NCBI RefSeq assembly: GCF_020532645.1
Contig: NZ_JAJAUZ010000007.1
Span: 1 to 64,000, forward strand
DNA: 64,000 nt
DNA from: Streptomyces bambusae
GTDB taxonomy: Bacteria > Actinomycetota > Actinomycetes > Streptomycetales > Streptomycetaceae
Direction: 5' to 3'
Part shown: positions 27,952 to 37,005 of the stretch, piece after piece
Position numbering within the stretch: the stretch's first letter is position 1
Layout of the letters: each line of letters opens with the position of its first letter
Position numbers and translations under genes: made by a program
Notes under the pieces: model-generated
The model's input: the letters and a program-made list of their open reading frames with translations, nothing else
The model's database searches: none
What the model was told of the DNA's origin: nothing

Positions 27952-28371
27952 ATGGCTGCGAACAGAGCAGACGACTTCATAGGCGCCGGCTGGGCCTTCC
28001 CCATGGGGGTGGGACCCACCGGCGGCATCGCCCTGGTCCGGCGCGAAACCGAGCTGGAACAGGCCATGAAGCTCATCCTGTCGACGTACCCGGGCGAACG
28101 CCCGATGCGTCCGGGCTTCGGCTGCCGGCTCCGCGACTACGTCTACCGCGACACCGGTCACCAGACCATGGCCATGCTCGCCGAGGAAGTGCGCACCGCG
28201 CTCATCGGCTGGGAGCCCCGGATCGACGTCCTCAGCGTGTGGGCGGCACCCGCCCCGGACGAACCGAGCCTGGTCCACATCGACATCGTCTACGGCATCA
28301 AGGCCACCAACGACCGCCGGAACCTGGTGTTCCCGTTCTACACGATCCCGGAAGAGGAAGAGGACTACTGA
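27952..28371 (+). CDS. gp25-like baseplate wedge protein (Afp9-like)
   Basis: This 139-aa protein is the gp25/GPW-family wedge subunit that triggers sheath polymerisation and contraction. Motifs seen: LEQAMKLILSTYPGERPMRPGFG and then DYVYRDTGHQTMAMLAEEVRTAL, WEPRIDVL. The conserved PGERPMRP-FG loop is the usual contact with the sheath. It ends in an acidic tail (EEEEDY), and its stop overlaps the next start (TGATG). Confidence 0.95.
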   Translation: MAANRADDFIGAGWAFPMGVGPTGGIALVRRETELEQAMKLILSTYPGERPMRPGFGCRLRDYVYRDTGHQTMAMLAEEVRTALIGWEPRIDVLSVWAAPAPDEPSLVHIDIVYGIKATNDRRNLVFPFYTIPEEEEDY

Positions 28372-30332
28372 TGGCGCTCCCGTCGCCCGATCTCGACGAC
28401 CGCCGGTTCCAGGACCTGGTGGACGACGCCAAGCGCATGGTCATGCGCCGCTGCCCGGAATGGACCGACCACAACGTCTCGGACCCGGGCGTCACGCTCA
28501 TCGAGACGTTCGCGTTCATGACGGACCAGCTGCTGTTCCGGCTCAACCGGGTCCCGGACCGCATGTACGTGAAGTTCCTCGAACTCCTCGGCGCCCGGCT
28601 GCTGCCACCGGTACCCGCGCAGGCCCCCGTCACGTTCTGGCTGTCCGCCCCGGCGACCACGGCGGTGACCGTGCCCTCCGGGACCAACGTGGCCACCCTG
28701 CGCACCGAGACCGAGCGGTCCGTCGTCTTCGCCACCCGGCACGAACTGCGACTGCCGCCCGCCGCGCTCCGGCACCTCATGACCCTGGAAGCGGGACCCG
28801 GCACGCTGCTCGCCCGCGACGAGCAGCACCGCCTCCGGGTCGGCTTCCCGGCCTTCGGCGCGCAGGCACCGGCCGTCGACGACTGTCTCCTGGTGGGCCT
28901 GACCGACGCCGTGCCCCGGGCCGTCCTCAGCCTCGACTTCACGTGCGGCATCCAGGGCGTGGGCGTCGACCCCGACCACCCGCCGCTGGTGTGGGAGGCC
29001 TGGGACGGCGACGACTGGCAGCCCTGCCGGGTGTACTCCGACGACACCGGCGGCCTGAACCGGCCCGGCGCCGTCGTCCTCCAGGTCCCGGCCGGCCACC
29101 ACGCGAGCATCCTCGACGGCCGGCGTGCCGGCTGGCTCCGCGCCCGCGTCACCGCCCCCCGGCCCGACTGCCCCGCGTACAGCACCTCGCCCGTCGTCGA
29201 CTCGATGGACGTGTCCGTGATCGGCGGCACCGTCGACGCCGTCCACGCCGAGATCATCCACGACGACGACCTCGGCGTCTCCGACGGCACCGCCAACCAG
29301 CGCTTCCAGGCCTCCCACACCCCCGTCCTGGCCACCGCCGTCCCCGCGGTCGTCGAGGTCAGCGGCGAGGACGGCTGGACCCGCTGGACCGCGGTCGACC
29401 ACTTTGCGGCCAGCGGCCCCGACGACCTGCACTACGTCATCGACAGCACCAACGGCACGGTCTGCTTCGGCCCGATGGTGCGTCAGCCGGACGGCACCAT
29501 GCGCCGCTACGGAGCCGTTCCCGCCAAGGAGTCGACGGTGCGCCTCGCCCGCTACGCCACCGGCGGCGGAGCCGTCGGCAACGTCGGGCGCGGGGCCATC
29601 CGTACCCTCAAGTCCTCCATCCCCTTCATCGCCCGCGTCGAGAACCTCGCCGCGGCCACCGGCGGGGTGGACGGCGAAACCGTGGAGGAGGTCAAGTCCC
29701 GTGCGCCGATGCTGATGCACACGCGCGGCCGTGCGGTGACCGCCGAGGACTTCGAGGTCATCACCCGTGAGGCCGCCCCGGAGCTCGCCCGGGTGCGCTG
29801 CCTGACCGCGGACGAGGCCGGGCTGCCCGCGGGCACGGTCAAGGTCCTGGTGGTCCCCGGTCTGCCCGACGAACCCGGCCCCGCCCGCTTCGCCGACCTC
29901 AAGCCCCGGCGGGGCACGCTGGACACGGTGGCCCGCCGGCTGGAGGAGCGCCGGCTCGTCGGCACCACCGTGCTGGTCGAGCCGCCCCTGTACCGGGGCG
30001 TCACGGCAGTGGCCCGGCTGCGGGCCGTCCCCGGCGCCAAGACCGACCGGGTCACCGACGACGCCCTGAACGTCCTCTACCGCTACCTCAACCCGGTCAC
30101 GGGCGGACCCGACGGCACCGGCTGGCCGTTCGGCCGCCCGGTCCAGGCGGGCGACCTCTACGCGGTCCTCCAGCAGGTGGACGGCGTGGGCATCGTCGAG
30201 GACGTACGCCTGTTCAACGCCAACCCGGTCACCGGCGCCCGCGGTGAGGAGACCGACCGCGTCACGCTCGACCCGGACAGCCTGGTCTTCTCCTTCGAGC
30301 ACCAGGTCCTCGTGGAAGGCAGCGGCGCATGA
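28371..30332 (+). CDS. Baseplate J-like assembly protein (Afp11-like)
   Basis: This 653-aa protein forms baseplate wedges that hold the hub and sheath. The N-terminus has the family opening LDDRRFQDLVDDAKRMVMRRCPEWTDHNVSDPGVTLIETFAFMTD shortened here to its key part DPGVTLIE, followed by a beta-rich domain and the J-like block RGRAVTAEDFEVITREA. The start is fixed by TGATG overlap with the gp25-like gene. Length is normal for CIS baseplate J proteins. Confidence 0.94.
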   Translation: MALPSPDLDDRRFQDLVDDAKRMVMRRCPEWTDHNVSDPGVTLIETFAFMTDQLLFRLNRVPDRMYVKFLELLGARLLPPVPAQAPVTFWLSAPATTAVTVPSGTNVATLRTETERSVVFATRHELRLPPAALRHLMTLEAGPGTLLARDEQHRLRVGFPAFGAQAPAVDDCLLVGLTDAVPRAVLSLDFTCGIQGVGVDPDHPPLVWEAWDGDDWQPCRVYSDDTGGLNRPGAVVLQVPAGHHASILDGRRAGWLRARVTAPRPDCPAYSTSPVVDSMDVSVIGGTVDAVHAEIIHDDDLGVSDGTANQRFQASHTPVLATAVPAVVEVSGEDGWTRWTAVDHFAASGPDDLHYVIDSTNGTVCFGPMVRQPDGTMRRYGAVPAKESTVRLARYATGGGAVGNVGRGAIRTLKSSIPFIARVENLAAATGGVDGETVEEVKSRAPMLMHTRGRAVTAEDFEVITREAAPELARVRCLTADEAGLPAGTVKVLVVPGLPDEPGPARFADLKPRRGTLDTVARRLEERRLVGTTVLVEPPLYRGVTAVARLRAVPGAKTDRVTDDALNVLYRYLNPVTGGPDGTGWPFGRPVQAGDLYAVLQQVDGVGIVEDVRLFNANPVTGARGEETDRVTLDPDSLVFSFEHQVLVEGSGA

Positions 30333-30874
30333 GGGGCACCGTCGCGGGTCTCGTCACGCCCTACCCGATCGGCAGCTACCTGCCGGCCGTCTACCAGGAG
30401 GACTCCTTCGCCCAGCGGTTCACCGGCGGCCTCGACGACGTGCTCGCCCCCGCGATCGCCGTGCTCGACTCTCTGGAGGCCTACGCCGACCCGGACCTGG
30501 CGCCCGTGGACTTCCTCCCGTGGCTCGCCGCCTGGCTCGGTGTGACCGTGGAGGAGACGCTCCCCGAGGACGCCCGGCGGGCGCGGGTCAAGCACGCGGC
30601 CGAGTCGTTCGTCGTCCGGGGTACGTACGAGGGCCTGCGGAGTGCGCTGCACACCCTGACGGGTTCCTGGCTGGAGGTGCGGGACAGCGGCGGCGTGCGG
30701 TGTTCCGACCGGGCCGGCGGCTGCGACCCGGCCGCCGCCGAGCCGCGGGTCGCGGTCCTGCTGCCGCAGGCCCTGGCCGACCGGCGGGAAGCGGTCGAGT
30801 CGCTGGTCGACGGGGCCGTGCCGGCGCACGTCCTGCGTTCCGTGGAGTTGCCGGACGATGACCACGTGTCGTAA
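30329..30874 (+). CDS. Tail protein I-like baseplate component (Afp12-like)
   Basis: This 181-aa protein belongs to the phage tail protein I family that binds the J-like wedge. Signatures: YLPAVYQEDSFAQRFTGG, VDFLPWLAAWLGV and SFVVRGTYEGLRSAL. It ends soon after this domain, without a fibre-binding extension. The ATG overlaps the previous stop (ATGA), and its own 3' end overlaps the next gene by 17 bases. Confidence 0.92.
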   Translation: MRGTVAGLVTPYPIGSYLPAVYQEDSFAQRFTGGLDDVLAPAIAVLDSLEAYADPDLAPVDFLPWLAAWLGVTVEETLPEDARRARVKHAAESFVVRGTYEGLRSALHTLTGSWLEVRDSGGVRCSDRAGGCDPAAAEPRVAVLLPQALADRREAVESLVDGAVPAHVLRSVELPDDDHVS

Positions 30875-32807
30875 GTGCGGGTTCAACAACCACGCGAGTG
30901 ACAAGTTCTGCGGCTCGTGCGGATCCTTCCTCGAGTGGACCGGCAAGAAGCAGAAGATCGACCTGCCCGAGGACCTGCGGCAGGAGGCCGAGCAGCAGGC
31001 GCAGGGCCCGACGCCGTCCGCGTTCGCGCGGATGCAGCGGGGCCTCTACGTCGACGTCGGCAGCCGGGACGCGCTCCCGGGCCGCACCGGGCCCGCGGGC
31101 GTCCCCGGCATGCCGATGGGAGGCATGGGCGGCCCTCCGGGCATGGGTGGCATGCCCGGCATGGGGGGCCCGCCCGGGATGGGGCGGCCGCCGGGCATGG
31201 GCGGTCCTCCCGGCATGGGCGGTCCTCCCGGGATGGGGGGCCCTCCCGGGATGGGGCGGCCGCCGGGCATGGGTGGTCCTCCCGGCATGGGCGGTCCGCC
31301 GGGTTTGGGCGGTCCTCCCGGCATGGGCAGGCCGCCGGCTTTCGCGGACGACGACGATGAGGACGAGGACGACAAGTTCCTTTCGTCCTTGCTGAAGGGC
31401 AAGGACGGCGGCCCGGGAGGCAAGGGAGGAGCGGATGACGACGAGGAGGATGCGGAAGAGGAGGACGACTGGCTCGCGGCGCTCCTCAAGGACGACGAGG
31501 ACGACGAGAAGGACGGCGAATCCGGCAAGGACGACGAGGGGGACGACTGGCTCGCGGCGCTCCTCAAGGACGACGAGGACGGCGAGGACGGCGAGGAGGA
31601 AGAGAAGGGGGGGCCGGAGGACGAGGACGGGCAGCCGTCGGGCGCAGCCGATGAAGACGACGAGGACGCCTGGCTGGCCGAACTCCTTGAGGACGACGAG
31701 GACGACGAGGACGACGAGGACGGGGGGGACGGAAAGGCCCGCGGAGACGAGGCCGACGACGCCGGCGACCGGGAGGTGGACGAGGGCGACGCGGTCCGGG
31801 AAGCGGAGGACGGCGCGGACGCCGAGGACGAGGACGCCTGGCTGTCCGAACTCATCGAGGACGACGAGGACGAAGCACGCGGGGACGCGGACGACGACGA
31901 ACTTCCGGCTCTCCCGGGTGACGGGGAGGACGAGTGCGAACCCGGCCTCGTGGCTCCGGCCGAGCCCGAGACCCGGCGGCCCGTTCCCCACCGCAGCCGG
32001 GCCACCCGTCCCGCGCTGCCCGGCGACCTCGTGTGCCCGGAGTGCGGCGAGAACAACGACGAGGAGCGGAAGTTCTGCAGCCGCTGCGGATCGTCGCTGG
32101 AGCAGGCCGAAGAGGCCACGCTGCCCTGGTGGCCGCGGTTCTGCGCGCGTTTGCGCCCCGGCCCGACCGTTCTGGCCGCCGGTCAGCGGCCGGGGCAGGC
32201 GGGCGTACGGGACAAGCGCCGTTTCGCCCCGTCCGCCCTGCTGGGGCCCACTCGCCTCATCGGCAGCGTCGCCCTGTTCACCCTGGTCACGCTCTACATG
32301 GTCCACCCGCCCTTCCGTACGTACGTGACCACGGAGGCACGGGAGGTGCAGACGAGGCTGAAGGCCACGGTCAAACCCGAATTCGAGCCGGTCAATCCCG
32401 TGCACGTGGAAGACGACAGCTCCGGTGACCCCGCCCACTCGGGGTCCCTCGCCTTCGACAACTGGTCGGACACCTTCTGGCTGTCCAAGGCCGAGGGCGA
32501 CCAAGGGGTGAAGCTCACCTTCGCCGAGCCGGTCGACCTGACGCACCTGGTGGTCCGCAACGGCGCCTTCCCGGACTTCAAGGCGTACGACCGGGCCAAG
32601 GAGTTGGAGATCTCCTACTCGAACGGCCAGACGCAGAAGGTGACTTTGCAGGACAAGAGCGAAGAGCAGTCGGTGGAGCTCGACGCGCGCGGCAAGGCCG
32701 ACTGGATCAAGGTCCGGGTGGTCGGCGCGTACGGCACGAGGCCGGGCAACATGGTGGCCCTGTCGGAGCTTGAGTTCAACACTACGGTCCGGGGCTATTT
32801 GTTCTGA
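30858..32807 (+). CDS. Membrane protein with zinc ribbons, acidic repeats and discoidin-like domain
   Basis: The 649-aa product may tie the contractile particle to the membrane. Order: zinc ribbon 1 (C4, C7, C18, C21); a PPGMG-repeat region (about 86-160); a very acidic linker (165-345) with five copies of a F/WLxxLL/I motif; zinc ribbon 2 (C393, C396, C407, C410); one transmembrane helix (about 466-483); and an outer beta-sandwich (about 505-649) that resembles the NADase-type glycan-binding or discoidin fold. It is the last gene of the CIS operon. A membrane protein called CisA is known to recruit the CIS in S. coelicolor; this architecture fits such a role, but the identity is inferred. 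GTG and ATG alternatives downstream are unlikely because the first ribbon starts at residue 4. Confidence 0.88.
   Translation: MTTCRKCGFNNHASDKFCGSCGSFLEWTGKKQKIDLPEDLRQEAEQQAQGPTPSAFARMQRGLYVDVGSRDALPGRTGPAGVPGMPMGGMGGPPGMGGMPGMGGPPGMGRPPGMGGPPGMGGPPGMGGPPGMGRPPGMGGPPGMGGPPGLGGPPGMGRPPAFADDDDEDEDDKFLSSLLKGKDGGPGGKGGADDDEEDAEEEDDWLAALLKDDEDDEKDGESGKDDEGDDWLAALLKDDEDGEDGEEEEKGGPEDEDGQPSGAADEDDEDAWLAELLEDDEDDEDDEDGGDGKARGDEADDAGDREVDEGDAVREAEDGADAEDEDAWLSELIEDDEDEARGDADDDELPALPGDGEDECEPGLVAPAEPETRRPVPHRSRATRPALPGDLVCPECGENNDEERKFCSRCGSSLEQAEEATLPWWPRFCARLRPGPTVLAAGQRPGQAGVRDKRRFAPSALLGPTRLIGSVALFTLVTLYMVHPPFRTYVTTEAREVQTRLKATVKPEFEPVNPVHVEDDSSGDPAHSGSLAFDNWSDTFWLSKAEGDQGVKLTFAEPVDLTHLVVRNGAFPDFKAYDRAKELEISYSNGQTQKVTLQDKSEEQSVELDARGKADWIKVRVVGAYGTRPGNMVALSELEFNTTVRGYLF
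31113..31340 (+). repeat. PPGMG coding repeat
   Basis: About 75 residues of the membrane protein alternate GPP and GMG triplets, with RPP replacing GPP at intervals (GMGGPPGMGRPPGMGG). At DNA level this is a run of near-identical 18-base units, prone to slippage. The triplets resemble collagen, but the Arg breaks argue against a stable triple helix. Confidence 0.85.
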
Positions 32808-32824
32808 CGGAGCGTCAATGGCCG

Positions 32825-32856
32825 AGCGGTCCTCGCCTTTTGGGGCGGGGACCGCT
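32825..32856 (+). terminator. Terminator of the CIS operon
   Basis: AGCGGTCCTCGCC (32825-32837) pairs with GGGCGGGGACCGCT (32843-32856) over 13 positions, including one G-T pair, around a TTTTG loop. It begins 18 bases after the stop of the membrane protein. Confidence 0.8.
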
Positions 32857-32943
32857 TGCGTATAGCCGGGCGTTAAGCCGCCACTGCCTACCGTGACATC
32901 ACGTCGCTTTTCCCAGGCACCGGTTGACCGAGCAGGGAGGTGA

Positions 32944-34149
<1,206 letters not shown>

Positions 34150-34163
34150 CGGAGGGAGACACA

Positions 34164-34403
34164 GTGATCCGGCACGACATCTTCCAGCAGGACATGCTGC
34201 GCACCCGCCCCGCCGACGAACAGGAGGAACAGGCCGCCCGCGAGGTCGTGGCCTCCCGCTCCCGGGACGCCGCCGACTGCGAAATCCTCCTCGGCATGCT
34301 GGGCCTGCTCCGCGAACCGCCGCCCCCGGAGCCGGACCCCACCCCCCGCATCCACGTCCTGGGCCCCCTGCTGGAGGGCAGACGAGGAAGCCTCCGCGCC
34401 TGA
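34164..34403 (+). CDS. Small hypothetical protein, 79 aa
   Basis: No family was recognised. The GTG at 34164 has GGAGGGAG (34151-34158) upstream and lies 14 bases after the muralytic gene, so the two are probably co-transcribed. The product is acidic and helical in the first half (DEQEEQAAREVVASRSRDAADCEILLGMLGLL) with a Pro-rich tail. A strong terminator follows directly. Confidence 0.65.
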   Translation: MIRHDIFQQDMLRTRPADEQEEQAAREVVASRSRDAADCEILLGMLGLLREPPPPEPDPTPRIHVLGPLLEGRRGSLRA

Positions 34404-34414
34404 CCGACCGAGTA

Positions 34415-34455
34415 CGCCGATCCCCCGGTGCCCCATGGGCACCGGGGGATCGGCG
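34415..34455. terminator. Bidirectional terminator
   Basis: A perfect 19-bp stem, CGCCGATCCCCCGGTGCCC (34415-34433), with complement at 34437-34455 and a CAT loop, separates the convergent 79-aa gene and the deaminase-like gene. It could end transcription from both sides. Confidence 0.85.
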
Positions 34456-34548
34456 CATGCGCGAAGGGATCGTGGAAGCCGGCATGCGAACGCGACCTCT
34501 GATGAGCAACGGCCAGTAGCCGTGATCGTCAGAGGTCGCGTCCTGCTG

Positions 34549-36159
34549 TTATTCGGAATCGCTGTCGGGAAGGATGGGATCCACCGAGTAGATGCTGCTG
34601 CCCACCTGGAACTCCTTGAAGGCGATGTAGAATTCCTTTCCGTGTTCCCTCGTCTTTCCGTTGCAGGTGATCACAGTATTTTTGCTTGGCGGAGAGATCT
34701 TTACGCCGAGACCGCCTGCCGTCTTGACGAACTCGGTGTAATATGTGCCGCCGGTTGCGCCCGCTTTATCGAAGTCGGAGCCGAACCGGACCTTCTTCTT
34801 GTGGATTCCCAGGACGTCTGTACCTTTCTCGCATCGAACCCTCCAGGTTGCCGAGCCGTCGCTCTTCGGCTTCGGGGCTGCAGGTTTGGGTTTGGCCCCG
34901 TTTTCCGTTGCGGTCCGGTTGTCGTGCTCCACGCGCTCGTCATCCGAATGCGTGGGAGATGGCATTCCCCTCTGCTGTGCGGACGGAATCTTGCTGTTCT
35001 TCACCCGTTGCTCGTGGCGCACGGACGTTGCGACGTTGCTGCCGGGGAGGGCGAGAGCGACGAACTCGTCGAACTCTTTTACCAGTGCACCTGCGACCAT
35101 GCGGTGGACCGAGTCCTCCGTTTCCTCCTCGGACAGGGAGAGTTCGATGTCTTCCTTTCCCTGCTCGATCATCCAGCTGGATGCCGCGTCGATGAAGCTT
35201 TCCATGCTCGCCTCGGAGCTCTTCTCCCAATAGCCGCCGGGCGGGTTGTCATCGAGCGAGAACGTGAGGTTGAGCAATCCCTTGTCGGCCCCGAACTTCA
35301 GGACCAGCCAGCATGTGAGGCAGTTGCGCATGGTCCCGGCGATCGTCGCCTTGTAGGTCTTGCCCGATCTGAGCAGTGCGGTGGCGAGTGCCTGTTCGGC
35401 ATGGCAGTCCCCCTGCGTGGTGAGCCAGAAGACCTTGGACGTGGTCTTCTTGTTCAGCAGCCACTCGGAGCACTGGAAGGAATTGCCGCCCTCTTGGATG
35501 GCGCCCTTGTAGGCGATCGTCTCGAGTGCCGCGAGGAAATTTTCCATCTCGTTCTGGTTGATGGCTCCGCTGGCCTTCGTACCTGCGTAGGTGGGCTCGT
35601 TGATCAGCTTGTTCAACTCCCTGACCTTGTTCGCCTTGTGGGCGTTGTATGCCTCTGACGGCAGCTGCAGATTCCATTCCGACCCGGCGAGCTCCTTCGC
35701 GTAGGACTCGATGAGCTCGCGCAAGTTGATGTTCTTTTTCAGGATGGCCTGGGCGTCGCACTGGTTGGCCGCTATCACGATGCTGCCGTCATCGAAGAGC
35801 ATGGCCTGCATCTCGGCGCTCACCGCGAGCTTTTCATAGAGAGCAGTGCACAGGCGGGTGGCAAGGGTCTTGGCGACTTCCTTCCGTTTCTGCGGGTTGC
35901 GGAGAACCCAGTCGACCTGGAAAGTTCCCGCTTGATTGCCTCCCGGGCTCACCTGCCACGTCGGTCCGTCATCAGCCAGCGGTGTCGCCGTCCCCTCGAT
36001 GCGCTTCGCTATGGCACTCACCATCAGTTCGCCCTTCTTGGCGAAGGCCTGTTCGAGCTGCAGGAGCTTTTCTTCCTCTTGGGGCAACCCGTACCAGTTC
36101 AGCAGCTTGCCGGCCACCCTGACTGCTTTCTCCTTGTAGTCCTCTTCCGATTTTTCCAT
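34549..36159 (-). CDS. Putative nucleic-acid or nucleotide deaminase toxin/effector
   Basis: This 536-aa protein carries the zinc signature of the deaminase superfamily: GDCHAEQALATALLRS with H253-A-E255, and GTMRNCLTCWLVL with C280 and C283. The HAE and CxxC spacing of 27 residues fits bacterial deaminase toxins; a strand pair (MLFDDGSIVIAANQ, 120-133) precedes it as in that fold. Residues 1-115 are helical. Residues 400-435 are a disordered Pro/Lys linker, and 436-536 a separate strand-rich domain. No signal peptide is seen. TAGGAGG at the end of the preceding gene forms its ribosome-binding site, so the pair is coupled. GC and codon use are visibly lower than in neighbours. Substrate is unknown. 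Confidence 0.75.
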   Translation of the reverse strand: MEKSEEDYKEKAVRVAGKLLNWYGLPQEEEKLLQLEQAFAKKGELMVSAIAKRIEGTATPLADDGPTWQVSPGGNQAGTFQVDWVLRNPQKRKEVAKTLATRLCTALYEKLAVSAEMQAMLFDDGSIVIAANQCDAQAILKKNINLRELIESYAKELAGSEWNLQLPSEAYNAHKANKVRELNKLINEPTYAGTKASGAINQNEMENFLAALETIAYKGAIQEGGNSFQCSEWLLNKKTTSKVFWLTTQGDCHAEQALATALLRSGKTYKATIAGTMRNCLTCWLVLKFGADKGLLNLTFSLDDNPPGGYWEKSSEASMESFIDAASSWMIEQGKEDIELSLSEEETEDSVHRMVAGALVKEFDEFVALALPGSNVATSVRHEQRVKNSKIPSAQQRGMPSPTHSDDERVEHDNRTATENGAKPKPAAPKPKSDGSATWRVRCEKGTDVLGIHKKKVRFGSDFDKAGATGGTYYTEFVKTAGGLGVKISPPSKNTVITCNGKTREHGKEFYIAFKEFQVGSSIYSVDPILPDSDSE

Positions 36160-36171
36160 GTTCAGATCCTC

Positions 36172-36801
36172 CTACTTCTTCTTTGCTGACGCGACGGCCT
36201 CGCGCAGGGCCTCGAACAAGATTTCCGCGTTGCGCTCCGGGTCGATTCCCGCGGGCGTCACTTCCGAAAGTGCCGCCGTGTACGTGTGCAGCAGGGCGGG
36301 GAGCGAGAATTCCCCACTTTTTGAGGTGATGTCGGTCTTCCTCGTGGTGGTGCGGTCCTTCTTCGGGTTGTTCCGTTCTTGCCCCGTCCCAGGCGGTGGC
36401 GGAGTCGTACCGTCGAGTCCGCCTCCGTCAAGGGCGGGCGAAGGTACGTCGGGGAGCCACTGGGTCCCGTCCCACCGGTACCGCGCACGCTTCGGGCCGA
36501 AGGGGCCGGTCGGCAGGTGCTGCCAGTCCGTGCCGGCGTACGGGTCGGGCACGTTCCGGAGGCAGGCGTGGTTCTTGATGGCGGCGACGATCCCGTCGGC
36601 TGCGGTGCCGGCGAACTCGACCTCCGTCGTCAGGTACGTCCAGACCTCCTGGACGCTCGCGTCCGTTTCCATCACGGCGCATGCGGCGGGATCCGACGCC
36701 AGTGCCCCACGGAGCGCGGTTTCGAAGGCGGCCCAGTCGGTGGCCTGCGTTTCGTACAGGCGTGTTGTTGCGGCGGCGCAAGCCCAATACGTCAGATTCA
36801 T
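36172..36801 (-). CDS. Partner of the deaminase-like protein, 209 aa, unknown
   Basis: No family was recognised. It is first in the two-gene unit, with GGAG eight bases before its ATG, and its TAG stop is part of the next gene's Shine-Dalgarno box 12 bases before that start. The N-terminal half (1-110) is compact and helical with Trp and Cys (YWACAAATTRLYETQATDW, WQHLPTGPFGPKRARYRWDG); a Pro/Asn/Lys/Thr linker follows; the end is a short helix bundle (ILFEALREAVASAKKK). It could be an immunity protein, a chaperone or a loading adaptor. The order here, with the partner first, is more like chaperone-effector than effector-immunity. Confidence 0.7.
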   Translation of the reverse strand: MNLTYWACAAATTRLYETQATDWAAFETALRGALASDPAACAVMETDASVQEVWTYLTTEVEFAGTAADGIVAAIKNHACLRNVPDPYAGTDWQHLPTGPFGPKRARYRWDGTQWLPDVPSPALDGGGLDGTTPPPPGTGQERNNPKKDRTTTRKTDITSKSGEFSLPALLHTYTAALSEVTPAGIDPERNAEILFEALREAVASAKKK

Positions 36802-37005
36802 CAATGGTCTCCTCGGAGTCCGTATCCATCGGCTGCGTGGGCGAGTGTGCTGCCGCGGCGGCCGAGGACCCTTCACCGAAGAGGCAGACCATCGGGTGCT
36901 GCCAACGCCCTCCGCTCCTGCCGAGCCGCCCAGGCGGCCGGGGGCTATCCTCGGGAGGGAGAGCCCGTCCCGCGGTGCTGCCCACGAGTCCGAGGTGAGG
37001 CCTCC

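Noticed and set aside
31113..31340. CRISPR-like repeat array
   Set aside because: The regular units are inside an open reading frame and encode PPGMG; there are no unique spacers.
16290..32807. Complete contractile prophage
   Set aside because: No capsid, terminase, portal, holin, integrase or replication gene is present, and the DUF4255, DUF4157 and LysM-adaptor genes are typical of CIS particles.
30858..32807. Collagen-like structural protein
   Set aside because: GXY periodicity is broken by regular Arg substitutions and the rest of the protein has zinc ribbons, a TM helix and a discoidin-like domain.
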